Below, piece by piece: positions 1-8,597 of a stretch of DNA of 30,729 nt (position 1 is its first letter; every line of letters begins with the position of its first letter). The notes beneath the pieces were generated by a model that saw nothing but the letters and a program-made list of their open reading frames with translations, searched no databases and was not told the DNA's origin. The DNA lies in the NCBI GenBank assembly GCA_964482055.1, contig CAYZVX010000027.1, forward strand, positions 1 through 30,729, given 5' to 3'. The stretch is from G020354085 sp964482055. Lineage in GTDB: Bacteria; Pseudomonadota; Gammaproteobacteria; Acidiferrobacterales; Sulfurifustaceae. The position numbers and the translations under genes are program-made.

Positions 1-761
1 ACATCTTTCCGCCGACGCTCGCCGCCGGCGCCGCCGAGCTCGCGCGGCTCGCGCCCGACGCGATGATCGTCATCGCCTACGGACTGCTCCTGCCGCGGGC
101 GGTTCTGGCCGTGCCGCGGCTCGGCTGTCTCAACGTGCACGCCTCGCTGCTGCCGCGCTGGCGCGGCGCCGCGCCAATCGCGCGTGCCATCGAGGCCGGT
201 GACCGGGTGACCGGGGTGTGCATCATGCAGATGGAAGAAGGGCTCGATACCGGCCCGCTGTTCGACTGCGCCGAGACCCCGATCGGCGAGACCGAGACTG
301 CCGCACAGCTGCACGACCGCCTGGCCGAGCTCGGCGCCAGGACCTTGATCGCGACGCTCGCGCAGATCGAGCGCGGCACGGCGCAGGCGCGGGCCCAGGA
401 CCCGGCCGGCGCCTGCTATGCCCGCAAGCTGCGCAAGGAAGAGGCGCGCATCGACTGGCGCGAGCCGGCGCGCACCGTGCACTGCAAGATACGCGCATTC
501 AATCCGTGGCCGGTCGCGCACACGCGCTTTCGCGGGCGCCGCCTACGCCTGTGGGAGGTGGCGCCGCTCGCCGCTCCCGCCCCCGCCGTGCTGCCGGCGC
601 CCGGCACGATCATCACTGCCGACGCGCGCGGCATTGCGGTCGCCGCCGGTGACGGCGCCGTAACCCTCACGCGCGTGCAACTCGAAGGCGGCCGGGTGCT
701 GGATGCGGCGGCTTTTGTCAACGGTCAGCGCGTGACCGGCGGGGAATGTCTCGGGCCCTAG
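1..761 (+). CDS. fmt: methionyl-tRNA formyltransferase, 5'-truncated by the window edge
   Basis: Formylates the amino group of Met-tRNAfMet with 10-formyl-tetrahydrofolate, producing the initiator tRNA. The reading frame is open from base 3, so about 60 N-terminal residues lie outside the window and 252 residues are visible. The formyltransferase core is clear: NVHASLLPRWRGAAPI carries the catalytic Asn and His and the basic loop, and QMEEGLDTGPL carries the catalytic Asp of the D-T-G signature. The rest (from about KLRKEEARIDW) is the C-terminal tRNA-binding OB-like domain. The stop codon overlaps the start of rsmB. Deformylase (def) would normally lie just upstream, outside the window. Identification is secure from motifs and from the fmt-rsmB order. 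Confidence 0.97.
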   Translation, partial: IFPPTLAAGAAELARLAPDAMIVIAYGLLLPRAVLAVPRLGCLNVHASLLPRWRGAAPIARAIEAGDRVTGVCIMQMEEGLDTGPLFDCAETPIGETETAAQLHDRLAELGARTLIATLAQIERGTAQARAQDPAGACYARKLRKEEARIDWREPARTVHCKIRAFNPWPVAHTRFRGRRLRLWEVAPLAAPAPAVLPAPGTIITADARGIAVAAGDGAVTLTRVQLEGGRVLDAAAFVNGQRVTGGECLGP

Positions 762-2092
762 CGCCCGGGCGCAGCATGCCCGTGGCGCACCTGCCCGCCA
801 ATGCCCGCGCGCTCGCCGCACGCGTCGTGCTCGAGGTGCGCGAGCAGCGGCGCTATCTCGACGACGCCCTCGGCGCGGCGCTGACGCAGGCACCGGCAGG
901 CACGGCACCGCTGGTGCAGGAGCTCGCCTATGGGAGCCTGCGCTGGTACCACCAGCTCGCGGCGATCGCCCAGCTGTGGTTGCGCAGGCCGTTGCGCTCC
1001 AGGGATCAGGACGTCCACGCCTTGTTGCTGGTCGGCCTGTACCAGCTGCGCGCGACGCGCGTGGCGCCGCACGCCGCCGTCAAGGAAACGGTGGAGGCCG
1101 CGGCTGCGCTCGGCAAGCCGTGGGCCAAGGATCTGATCAACGCCTGCCTGCGCGGCTATCTGCGCGAGCCGCAGCGCGCCGAGGCGGCCATGCGTGCTGA
1201 CGAGGCCGTGCGCCTGAGCCACCCGCGCTGGCTGCTCGAGGAGCTCAAGCGCGCCTATCCGCAAACCTGGGAGCGCATTGCTGAGGCCAACAACGCGCGA
1301 CCGCCAATGAGCCTGCGCGTGAACCTGGCGCGCATTGCACGCGCGGCCTACTTGCGCGAGCTCGCAACCGCGGGAATCGCGGCGCAGCCAAGCGCGCTGT
1401 GTGACTCGGCGGTGGTGCTTGAGCAGCCGCGGCCGGTCGGCGAGCTGCCAGGCTTCGCGCAGGGGCTGGTCTCGGTGCAGGATGCGGCCGCCCAGTTTGC
1501 CGCCGGCCTGCTCGACGCGCAGCCCGGCGAGCGCGTGCTCGACGCCTGCGCCGCGCCGGGCGGAAAGACCACCCACCTGCTGGAGCGTACGCCGCAGCTC
1601 GCGGAGCTGGTGGCGGTCGACCGCGAAGCGGCGCGCGTCGAGCGCCTGCGCGAAAACCTCGACCGTCTCGGCTTGCGCGCCCGGCTCGTGGTCGCCGACG
1701 CCGGCCGCCCCGATGCCTGGTGGGACGGCCGGCCATTCGACCGCATTTTGCTCGACGCCCCATGCTCCGCGACCGGCGTGATTCGCCGCCACCCCGACAT
1801 CAAGCTGCGGCGCAAACCCAACGAGATCGAGCAACTTGCCGCCACCCAGGCACAGTTGCTCGCCGGCTTGTGGCCGTTGCTGAAGGGCGGAGGTAAGCTT
1901 CTGTACGTGACTTGCTCGGTACTGCCGCGCGAGAACGAGGCGCAGATCGACGCATTCCTGGCCGAGCACGCCGACGCGGGGGTGTGTGTGCTGCGCCTGC
2001 CGGCCGGGCACGAGCGCGGCATCGGCTGGCAGATCCTGCCGGGCGAGCAGGATCTGGACGGTTTCTACTATGTCTGCCTCGCAAAGCGTTAG
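746..2092 (+). CDS. rsmB: 16S rRNA m5C967 methyltransferase RsmB
   Basis: Methylates C967 of 16S rRNA at carbon 5 using SAM. The 448 residues have an N-terminal NusB-like RNA-binding domain (about 15-150) and a C-terminal Rossmann methyltransferase. Motif I is VLDACAAPGGKTTHLLE, motif IV is LLDAPCSATGVIRRHP with the release cysteine near residue 340, and motif VI is YVTCSVLPREN with the nucleophilic cysteine near residue 390. This two-cysteine arrangement defines the RNA m5C family. The ATG at 746 overlaps fmt by 16 bases. An ATG at 776 is the alternative start, and neither has a well-spaced ribosome site, so the N-terminus is uncertain by ten residues. The length is close to the family's usual 430. 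Confidence 0.97.
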   Translation: MSRALAPGRSMPVAHLPANARALAARVVLEVREQRRYLDDALGAALTQAPAGTAPLVQELAYGSLRWYHQLAAIAQLWLRRPLRSRDQDVHALLLVGLYQLRATRVAPHAAVKETVEAAAALGKPWAKDLINACLRGYLREPQRAEAAMRADEAVRLSHPRWLLEELKRAYPQTWERIAEANNARPPMSLRVNLARIARAAYLRELATAGIAAQPSALCDSAVVLEQPRPVGELPGFAQGLVSVQDAAAQFAAGLLDAQPGERVLDACAAPGGKTTHLLERTPQLAELVAVDREAARVERLRENLDRLGLRARLVVADAGRPDAWWDGRPFDRILLDAPCSATGVIRRHPDIKLRRKPNEIEQLAATQAQLLAGLWPLLKGGGKLLYVTCSVLPRENEAQIDAFLAEHADAGVCVLRLPAGHERGIGWQILPGEQDLDGFYYVCLAKR

Positions 2093-2636
2093 GATGGCGA
2101 TGCTGGCGCTGCTTCTCGCCGGCGCAAGCGGCGTGGCGCGCGCCGATTTCGGCGTAAGCGAGATCCAGGCGCGCCTGGTCGATGGCGCACTCGAGCTGTC
2201 CGGCGCGCTCGAGCTGGCGCTCACCCCCAAGGTCGAGGAGGCGCTCGGCAAGGGCATTCCGCTCGACTTCGTGATCGGCGTGCGTCTCAATCGCGTGCGC
2301 CCGTGGTTGTGGGACGAGCGCGCCGGGGAGTGGACGCTGAAACGACGCATCCGCTTTCATGCGCTCTCCGGCCAATATCTCGTCAATACGCTCGACGCAA
2401 CGAGCGAAACGAGCGAGTCGTACACCTCGCTCAGCGAGGCGCTGCGGCAACTGGGCACGCTGGCGGCGCTGCGCCTGCGGCTCGCCGATCCGCCGCGTGC
2501 GCACGAGGACTACGCGGTGCAGCTGCGCGTGCACCTCGACCTGGAGGCGCTGCCCACGCCATTGCAGCCGGTCGCCTACACCTCGCTCGCCTGGCATCTG
2601 AACAGCGGATGGAGCACATGGCAAGTCGCGCACTGA
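2070..2636 (+). CDS. DUF4390 family secreted protein
   Basis: Function unknown. I recognise the DUF4390 family from its sequence character and from its fixed position between rsmB and ntrY in many gammaproteobacteria. From the ATG at 2070 there are 188 residues beginning with a signal peptide: a short n-region with one Arg, the hydrophobic run MLALLLAGASGVARA, then cleavage before DFGVSE. The mature part is rich in beta-type segments with one WLWDE motif and no catalytic motif I can name. ATGs at 2094 and 2100 are alternatives. I chose 2070 because it gives a better signal-peptide n-region and has GGACGG eight bases upstream. The gene overlaps rsmB by 23 bases and the kinase gene by 28, so it is co-translated with the two-component pair and may serve its periplasmic side (inference). 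Confidence 0.82.
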   Translation: MSASQSVRMAMLALLLAGASGVARADFGVSEIQARLVDGALELSGALELALTPKVEEALGKGIPLDFVIGVRLNRVRPWLWDERAGEWTLKRRIRFHALSGQYLVNTLDATSETSESYTSLSEALRQLGTLAALRLRLADPPRAHEDYAVQLRVHLDLEALPTPLQPVAYTSLAWHLNSGWSTWQVAH

Positions 2637-4945
2637 GACGCTACCTGACGGGCGTCATCCCGCTCACCACCCTGTCGGTGTTGCTGCTCGCCGCCTTGCT
2701 CATGATGAGCGCGGCCACGCAGAACTCGGCGGTCTTCGGCCGGCTGTACTCGGTGCTGCTCGTGGTCAACGTCGCCGGCATCGGCCTGCTGACCGCGCTC
2801 ATCCTGCTCAACCTGTTCCGGCTCATTGCGCAGTACCGCGCGCGCGTGCCCGGCTCGCGCCTCACCGTGCGGCTGCTGGTGATGCTGGTGGTGCTGTCGG
2901 TGGTGCCGGTATCCATCGTGTTCGTGTTCTCGGCTCAGACGCTCAATCGCGGCATCGACAACTGGTTCGACGTGCGCATCGAGCGCGCGCTCGACGACGC
3001 CCTGCTACTCGGGCGCACCGCGCTCGATGCGCTCAAGCAGGACCTCGCGAAAGGCGCCCAGGAGATGGCCGCCGAGCTGGAGAGCCTTTCTTATCTGGAA
3101 CGCAATGACGGCGGTCGGCCCTTGCTCGCCACGCTCAACTACCTGCGCGAGAGCCGCGCCGTGAGCGAGCTCACGCTGTTTGGCCCCGACGGCAAGATCA
3201 TCGCCTCCAGCATCGACACCGGGCCGGAGGCCGGAACATTCGTGCCCGAACGTCCAAGCGATGTCGTGCTGGCGCAGGTGCGGCAGGGACAGACCTACGC
3301 GGCGGTCGAGGCGGCCGGGCGCGGCGGGTTGCGCATCCGCGTGGCGGTGCCGGTGCACACGCGCGACGTGGCGGCGGTGCGGGTGCTGCAGCTGCTGCAG
3401 ATCTTGCCGCCGCGCTACACCAAGCTCGGCGAGAGCGTGCAGACCGCCTTTGCCGAGTACGAGAAGCTCATCTACCTGCGCGGTCCGCTCAAGTTCGGTT
3501 TCACGCTCACCCTCGGGCTGGTCGCGCTGCTCACCATGCTGATCGCGGTGTGGGCCGCCATGTTCTCGGCGCGCCGCCTGGCCCAGCCGATCCGCGAGCT
3601 CGCGGAAGGTACGCGCGCCGTGGCCGACGGCGATTACCGCAAGCAGATCCCGGTCACCAGCCATGACGAGTTCGGCATGCTCGTCGAGTCCTTCAACGAC
3701 ATGACGCGGCGCATCCACCGCGCCCAGACCCAGATCCGCCGCAGCCAGCAGGAGGCCGAGGTCCAGCGCGCCCATCTCGAAACGGTGCTGGCGCATCTGT
3801 CCTCGGGCGTGCTGACGGTCGACCGCCGCCAGGTGCTGCGCACGCGCAATGCCGCCGCCGAACAGATCCTGGGCGTCGATCTCTCGCGCGCTGTCGGCAA
3901 GTCGCTGGCCTGGATCGCCGAGCACCATGCTGCGCTCGCTCCCGTGACCGAGGCGTTGCGCGGCGCCATTCAGACCGGCGAGGCCGAGTGGCGCACGCAG
4001 GCCGAGCTGCCGCAGGCCAACGGCGGCCGCACCCTGATCCTGCGCGGCTCCTTGCTGCCGCGCTCAAGCCTGCGCCGTGGCGGCTACGTCGTGGTCTTCG
4101 ACGACGTCACCGCGCTCATCCAGGCGCAGCGCGACGCGGCCTGGGCGGAGGTCGCGCGGCGCATGGCGCACGAAATCAAGAATCCGCTCACCCCGATCCA
4201 GCTGTCGGCCGAGCGCATCCGCCACAAGTATCTGCGCCAACTCCCCGAAGAAGAGCGGGCCACGCTCGATCGTTCCACGCGCACCATCGTCGAGCAGGTC
4301 GAGGCGCTCAAGTCGATGGTCAATGCGTTTTCCGACTACGCGCGCGGTGCGCAGATGCGCACTCAGCTGGTGGAGCTCAACCAGCTGGTGCGGGACGTGG
4401 CCGAGCTGTACAAGAACGAGCCCGCCTTCGGCGGCGAGCGCGGCGCCGGCAGACAGGGCGCCGAGATCATCCCGCTGCACGGCGCGGCGGCCGCATCGCG
4501 CGCGGTGGCGCTCGAGCTTGACCTCGCTGCAGACCTGCCGCCCATCCAGGCCGATCCCGGCCGGCTGCGCCAGGTGCTGCACAACCTGATCATCAATGCG
4601 CGCGACGCGCTCGGTGCGCAGGCGCAACCGTTCGTGCGCATCTCGACCCGCGCGCTCGACGAGGCCGGGCAGCGGTTCGTCGAGCTGCGCGTGCAGGACA
4701 ACGGCCCCGGCATCCCCGAGCAGTTCCTGCCGCGCCTGTTCGAACCGTACGTCACCACCAAGGAACGCGGCACGGGCCTGGGGCTCGCCATCGTCAAGCG
4801 CATCGTCGAGGAGCACGCCGGACAGATCCAGGCCTACAACGCCGCGGAAGGGGGTGCGTGCGTGGTAATTCGCCTGCCGCGCGCTGCCCCGCAACGCGAC
4901 AGCGCGCCGCCGGCGGCGGCGCGCCAGACCGAGAGCAAGGGATGA
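2609..4945 (+). CDS. ntrY: NtrY-type membrane sensor histidine kinase
   Basis: Sensor kinase of the NtrY/NtrX class (nitrogen or redox/envelope signals in other bacteria; the signal here is unknown). The 778 residues begin with three hydrophobic helices (about 13-37, 47-70, 90-112). A periplasmic or extracytoplasmic region to about 285, another helix, a HAMP linker (SARRLAQPIRELAEG) and a PAS domain (about 390-460) follow. The HisKA domain has the phospho-acceptor His521 in ARRMAHEIKNPLTP. The ATPase has an N-box (LIINARDAL, N663), a D-box (DNGPGIP) and GTGLGLAIV. The start could equally be ATG 2618. The tail after the ATPase is Pro/Ala-rich and disordered. The stop overlaps the ntrX start as ATGA, so the partners are translationally coupled. 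The class is secure; the symbol rests on architecture and partner. Confidence 0.9.
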   Translation: MEHMASRALRRYLTGVIPLTTLSVLLLAALLMMSAATQNSAVFGRLYSVLLVVNVAGIGLLTALILLNLFRLIAQYRARVPGSRLTVRLLVMLVVLSVVPVSIVFVFSAQTLNRGIDNWFDVRIERALDDALLLGRTALDALKQDLAKGAQEMAAELESLSYLERNDGGRPLLATLNYLRESRAVSELTLFGPDGKIIASSIDTGPEAGTFVPERPSDVVLAQVRQGQTYAAVEAAGRGGLRIRVAVPVHTRDVAAVRVLQLLQILPPRYTKLGESVQTAFAEYEKLIYLRGPLKFGFTLTLGLVALLTMLIAVWAAMFSARRLAQPIRELAEGTRAVADGDYRKQIPVTSHDEFGMLVESFNDMTRRIHRAQTQIRRSQQEAEVQRAHLETVLAHLSSGVLTVDRRQVLRTRNAAAEQILGVDLSRAVGKSLAWIAEHHAALAPVTEALRGAIQTGEAEWRTQAELPQANGGRTLILRGSLLPRSSLRRGGYVVVFDDVTALIQAQRDAAWAEVARRMAHEIKNPLTPIQLSAERIRHKYLRQLPEEERATLDRSTRTIVEQVEALKSMVNAFSDYARGAQMRTQLVELNQLVRDVAELYKNEPAFGGERGAGRQGAEIIPLHGAAAASRAVALELDLAADLPPIQADPGRLRQVLHNLIINARDALGAQAQPFVRISTRALDEAGQRFVELRVQDNGPGIPEQFLPRLFEPYVTTKERGTGLGLAIVKRIVEEHAGQIQAYNAAEGGACVVIRLPRAAPQRDSAPPAAARQTESKG

Positions 4946-6312
4946 ACAGCGGCTACATCTTGGTCGTCGACGACGAGCCCGACATTCGGCGCCTCATCCG
5001 CGAGATCCTCGAGGATGAGCACTACCAGGTGCAGACCGCCGAAAACGCCGCGGCCGCGCGCGAGCTGTACCGCCGGCAGCGGCCGGACCTGGTGCTGCTC
5101 GACATCTGGATGCCGGATTGCGACGGCATCACGCTGCTGCGGGAGTGGGCGCGCGGCGGCGGGCTGGAGACGCCGGTCGTCATGATCTCCGGTCACGGCA
5201 CGGTCGAGACCGCGGTGGAGGCCACGCGTCTGGGCGCCTATGACTTCATCGAAAAGCCCGTGTCGATGGGCAAGTTGCTCGTCACCGTGGAGCGCGCGCT
5301 CGAGAGCGAGAAGCTCAAGCGCGAGAACCTGCGCCTCAGACGCGAGGTCGAGCCGGCCACGTTCCTGACCGGCAAGAGCCCGGTGATGCGCGAGCTGCGC
5401 GAGGCGATCGAGCGCGTGGCCGCCACCGACAGCTGGGTGGTGGTGAGCGGCGAGCCCGGCAGCGGCAAGGCGGTGGCGGCGCGCTATCTGCACGCGCACA
5501 GCGCACGGCGCACGCAACCGCTCATCGAGGTGAGCCTCGGGGCGATCCCGCCGCAGAACGTGGCCACCCAGCTGTTCGGCGCCGAGCACGACGGCGTGGC
5601 CACACCCGGCGCGCTCGAGCAGGCGCACGGCGGCACGCTGCTGCTCAACGAGGTCGGAGACCTGGAGCCGACCGCCCAGACGCAGCTGCTGCGCGCCCTC
5701 GAGAAGATGCGCTTCCTGCGCATCGGCGGGCGCGAGGAGATCGGGGTGAACGTGCGCGTGCTCGCCACCACCAGCATCGACCTGGCAGCGGCCGTGGCCG
5801 ACAACCGGTTTCGCGAGGACCTGTACTACCGGCTGAGCGTGGTGCCGATTCACATCCCGCCGCTGCGCGAGCATCGCGAGGACGTCCCGGAGCTCGTCAG
5901 TTTCTACGTCGACTGGATGGTCGACCACGAGCACCTCGGCTATCGCAAGTTCGCCACCGGCGCGCTCAACGCGCTGCGCAACTACAGCTGGCCGGGCAAC
6001 ATCCGTGAGCTCAAGAACGTGGTGCAGCGACTGCTGATCTTCAACCGCGGCCCGGAGGTGAGCGCCGCGGAGGTCGAGGCCGCGCTCGGCAGCCAGGCGC
6101 GCGCGCTCGCGCCGAGCGAGATCCCGGCGCCACTGTTCGACCAACCGCTGCGCGCGGCGCGCGACCAGTTCGAGAAGGCCTACCTTGAGCACCACCTGCA
6201 GAAGACGGGCGGGAACGTGGCGGAGGTGGCGCGCATCTCGGAGATGGAGCGCACCAACCTGTACCGCAAGCTCAAGCAGCTCGGCATCACGCCGAAGCCC
6301 AGCAAGGAGTAG
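4942..6312 (+). CDS. ntrX: NtrX-type response regulator (REC-AAA+-Fis) with degenerate sigma54-activator motifs
   Basis: Partner of the preceding kinase, 456 residues. The receiver domain spans about 1-120, with acidic pocket DDEPD, phospho-acceptor Asp54 in LLDIWMPD and Lys in FIEKPVS. The AAA+ domain (about 140-375) has Walker A GEPGSGK (170-176). The C-terminal Fis-type helix-turn-helix ends NLYRKLKQLGIT. Two hallmark motifs of sigma54 activators are altered. After LFG, where GAFTGA should stand, the text is AEHDGVATPGALEQ. Walker B reads LLLNEVGD, with Asn236 replacing the usual Asp. The later FREDLYYRLSVVPI and LREHREDV segments are well conserved. I infer a DNA-binding regulator that probably does not remodel sigma54 holoenzyme. 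The start is set by the 4-bp ATGA overlap with ntrY. Confidence 0.92.
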   Translation: MNSGYILVVDDEPDIRRLIREILEDEHYQVQTAENAAAARELYRRQRPDLVLLDIWMPDCDGITLLREWARGGGLETPVVMISGHGTVETAVEATRLGAYDFIEKPVSMGKLLVTVERALESEKLKRENLRLRREVEPATFLTGKSPVMRELREAIERVAATDSWVVVSGEPGSGKAVAARYLHAHSARRTQPLIEVSLGAIPPQNVATQLFGAEHDGVATPGALEQAHGGTLLLNEVGDLEPTAQTQLLRALEKMRFLRIGGREEIGVNVRVLATTSIDLAAAVADNRFREDLYYRLSVVPIHIPPLREHREDVPELVSFYVDWMVDHEHLGYRKFATGALNALRNYSWPGNIRELKNVVQRLLIFNRGPEVSAAEVEAALGSQARALAPSEIPAPLFDQPLRAARDQFEKAYLEHHLQKTGGNVAEVARISEMERTNLYRKLKQLGITPKPSKE

Positions 6313-6319
6313 GCGCGCC

Positions 6320-6631
6320 GTGGCGGCCCTGGCGGCCCTTGAGGCAATGCTCGCACGCGGCCAGGACGGTGCGTTGCTGCGCTACAGTCTCGGCGCGGAG
6401 TATCTTAAGCAAGGTAGCCCCGCGCAGGCCGTCGCGCACCTGCGCCGCGCGCTCGAGCAGGACCCCAACTACTCGGCGGCCTACAAGCTGCTCGGCAAGG
6501 CGCTCACCGACCTTGGCCAGGACGCCGAGGCCGCCCGGGCCTACGAGGCCGGAATTCGCGTCGCCGAGGCCAAGGGCGATATCCAGGCGGCCAAGGAAAT
6601 GACGGTGTTTCTCAGGCGCCTGAAGAAATAG
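6320..6631 (+). CDS. small tetratricopeptide-repeat protein
   Basis: About 103 residues from a GTG at 6320, which is preceded by AAGGAG ten bases upstream (inside the end of ntrX). An ATG at 6347 is the alternative. Two clear TPR units are visible: LLRYSLGAEYLKQGSPAQAV followed by a helix ending ALEQDPNY, then SAAYKLLGKALTDLGQDAEA followed by a helix. A basic tail (FLRRLKK) ends the protein. There is no signal peptide, so it should be cytoplasmic and act as a protein-protein scaffold. It lies seven bases after ntrX and is probably the last gene of that operon. It faces the acyltransferase genes tail to tail, 18 bases away. The partner is unknown. Confidence 0.8.
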   Translation: MAALAALEAMLARGQDGALLRYSLGAEYLKQGSPAQAVAHLRRALEQDPNYSAAYKLLGKALTDLGQDAEAARAYEAGIRVAEAKGDIQAAKEMTVFLRRLKK

Positions 6632-6649
6632 ACCGGCGGGAGCGCCCGC

Positions 6650-7576
6650 TCAGCGGTAGAAGCGCGGCTCGCCTTCCGGGCGCGTCTTGAAGCGCTTGTG
6701 CAGCCAGAAGTACTGCTCGGGGGCTGCGCGCACGCATTCTTCGATCTCCTGGTTCATGCGCGTAGTGTCGGCCAGCACATCCCCACTCGGGTAGTTCTCA
6801 AGCGGCGCGCGAAACACGATCTCGTAGCCGGCCCCGCGCGGCAGCTGGCGCGTGAAACAGGCCATCACCGCGGCGTCGGTCATCTGCGCGAGCCTCGGCA
6901 GCACCGCGAAGGTCGCCGCCGGGATGCCGAAAAACGGCGCGAACACAGCATTGCGTCGCCCGGCGTCCTGATCGGGCAGGTAATAGAGCGGCTTGCCCTC
7001 GCGCACGAGGCGTACCAGCGCCTTGAACGGCTTGTTGTGCTCGACCAGGAAGGCGCCAAATCGGCTGCGCGCGCGCTGCATCAGAAAGGCAATGAGCGCG
7101 TTGTCGGGGTGGCGGAACACCGAGACCATCGGCCGCTCGGCCGACAGCCGAATTCCCCCGAGGTCCATGGCAACGAAGTGCGGGGCGAGCAGGATGACGT
7201 TGCGGCCCGCGGCGAGCGCGCGCTCGTAGTGCTCGCGGCCGCGAAAGCGCGTGAGGCGCTCGAGGCGCGCAGCCGACCCCCACCAGGCGATGCCGAGGTC
7301 GAACACGGCCTGGCCGGCGCGCCGGTAGTGGGCGCGCACCAGCCGCGCCTGCTCGCGCGGCCGAAGCTGCGGGAAACAGCGCGCGATGTTGGTGCGCACC
7401 ACGCGCCGCCGCCCGGCGTGCAGCGCATAGAACAGCATGCCCACAACGGCGCCGAGCGCGGCGATCAGCGGCAGCGGCAGGAGCGTCACGCCGCGCAGAA
7501 GGCCGACCCCGAACCACGTCGGCCAGTAGCGCGGCGCCAGGAAGTCGCGCCAACTCTCGGCGTCAGCGCCGGTCAC
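6650..7576 (-). CDS. LpxL/HtrB-family lysophospholipid (lipid A) acyltransferase, second copy
   Basis: Inner-membrane acyltransferase of the LpxL/LpxM family, which transfers a secondary acyl chain onto the lipid A precursor. The 308 residues begin with a hydrophobic helix (about 22-53) and a basic patch (GRRRVVRTNIARCFP). The catalytic HX4D dyad is His133-Asp138 in APHFVAMDLGG. Later come KPLYYLPDQD and VFAPFFGIPAAT, the usual family blocks, and a C-terminal EQYFWLHKRFKTRP. The GTG start (its first base is 7576) overlaps the TGA of the upstream paralogue as GTGA, so the two are translationally coupled. Length matches E. coli LpxL (306). Which acyl position and chain it uses cannot be read from sequence. 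Confidence 0.92.
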   Translation of the reverse strand: MTGADAESWRDFLAPRYWPTWFGVGLLRGVTLLPLPLIAALGAVVGMLFYALHAGRRRVVRTNIARCFPQLRPREQARLVRAHYRRAGQAVFDLGIAWWGSAARLERLTRFRGREHYERALAAGRNVILLAPHFVAMDLGGIRLSAERPMVSVFRHPDNALIAFLMQRARSRFGAFLVEHNKPFKALVRLVREGKPLYYLPDQDAGRRNAVFAPFFGIPAATFAVLPRLAQMTDAAVMACFTRQLPRGAGYEIVFRAPLENYPSGDVLADTTRMNQEIEECVRAAPEQYFWLHKRFKTRPEGEPRFYR

Positions 7577-8556
7577 GCGCGGGCACGGCCTTTGTGCAGA
7601 TACGGCGCCGGCGCGTTGTCCGGCCGCGTCTTGAAGAGCTTGAGCGTCCACATGTACTGCTCCGGCATGTCGCGGATGCCGTCCTCCATCGCACGATTCA
7701 TGGCCGCGGCGTCCGCCATCCGGTCGCCGCTCGGAAACCTCGGGAGCGGCGCCTTGAGCACCACCTCGTAGCCGCGCGCGCGCGGCAGCAACCGCACGAA
7801 ACACGGCACGACAGCGGCATCGGCCATTTCCGCCAATCGGCCGAGCGTGGGGAGGGTGGCGGTCGGGATGCCGAAGAACGGGACGAACACCGACTGCTTG
7901 GGGCCGAAATCCTCGTCCGGCAGGTAGTAAAACGCCAGCCCCGCGCGCAACCCGCGCACCACCGGGCGCAGGCCCTGCTCGCGCGCCAGCAGGCCGCCGC
8001 CGAAGCGCAGCCGGCCGCGATTGAGGATCCAGTTCACCACCGGATTGCGCTGCAGCTTCATCATCGAGAAGGTCGGGCGCAGGCGCGCCAGGATCGGACC
8101 GGCGAAGTTCATGCCGACCATGTGCGGCACCAGCAGAATCACGTTGCGCCCGCTGCGCAGCAGATCGCGGTACGCCTCGAGACCGCGTATCCGGCCGAGG
8201 CGCACGATGCGCCGCTTCGCGCCGAACACGAGCAACCCGAGATCGAGCGAGGCCTGGCCGCTCACCATGAAGTGCCGGCGCAGGATGCGCTCGCGCGCCG
8301 CCGCGCTCATGGCCGGAAAGCACAGCGCGAGATTGATACGCGCGATCCGCCGGCGTTTGCGGTTGGCGGCCATCATCGCGAGGCCGAGGATCGCCCCCAG
8401 CGGACGTGTAACCGCAAGCGGCAGCCAAGCGCACGCCCACAGCACGGCCACCAGCAACCAGCTCGGCAGGTAACGTAGCCGCCACGCGCTGCGCCCGAGG
8501 CGCGGCCGGTAAAACGCAATGCCGGCGTCGTCCTGCGGTTTGCGGTTCGCACCCAT
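7573..8556 (-). CDS. LpxL/HtrB-family lysophospholipid (lipid A) acyltransferase, first copy, with HX4N in place of HX4D/E
   Basis: Paralogue of the next gene and member of the same lipid A late-acyltransferase family, 327 residues. An N-terminal hydrophobic segment (about 31-62) anchors it to the inner membrane, followed by ANRKRRRIARINLALCFP. The catalytic block reads VPHMVGMNFAG, so His145 is kept but the acidic partner of the HX4(D/E) dyad is Asn150 (codon AAC). All other family blocks are intact: FYYLPDEDFG, VFVPFFGIPTAT and EQYMWTLKLFKTRP. It may still be active, use another carboxylate, or have become a regulatory or divergent paralogue. The ATG at 8556 follows a TATAAT box by only 11 bases with no Shine-Dalgarno sequence, suggesting a very short leader. 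Confidence 0.9.
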   Translation of the reverse strand: MGANRKPQDDAGIAFYRPRLGRSAWRLRYLPSWLLVAVLWACAWLPLAVTRPLGAILGLAMMAANRKRRRIARINLALCFPAMSAAARERILRRHFMVSGQASLDLGLLVFGAKRRIVRLGRIRGLEAYRDLLRSGRNVILLVPHMVGMNFAGPILARLRPTFSMMKLQRNPVVNWILNRGRLRFGGGLLAREQGLRPVVRGLRAGLAFYYLPDEDFGPKQSVFVPFFGIPTATLPTLGRLAEMADAAVVPCFVRLLPRARGYEVVLKAPLPRFPSGDRMADAAAMNRAMEDGIRDMPEQYMWTLKLFKTRPDNAPAPYLHKGRARA

Positions 8557-8567
8557 GCGCGAGGCGC

Positions 8568-8573
8568 ATTATA
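8568..8573 (-). promoter_or_regulatory. -10 element of the acyltransferase operon
   Basis: A perfect TATAAT on the minus strand lies 11 bases before the ATG at 8556. The matching -35 position (8591-8596, GTGCCG) is poor and is formed by one arm of the palindrome at 8580-8597. The predicted transcription start leaves a leader of only about five bases and there is no Shine-Dalgarno sequence. Confidence 0.5.
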
Positions 8574-8579
8574 GCGACG

Positions 8580-8597
8580 CGTGCCGTTGACGGCACG
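8580..8597. promoter_or_regulatory. 18-bp palindrome between divergent promoters, candidate operator
   Basis: CGTGCCGT-TG-ACGGCACG has two 8-base arms that are perfect inverted repeats around a 2-base centre. It sits at the -35 position of the minus-strand acyltransferase promoter and contains the TTGACG (8587-8592) that could be the -35 of the plus-strand cyclase gene. The position and symmetry suit a dimeric transcription factor acting on both operons. No specific regulator family is recognised. Confidence 0.45.
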
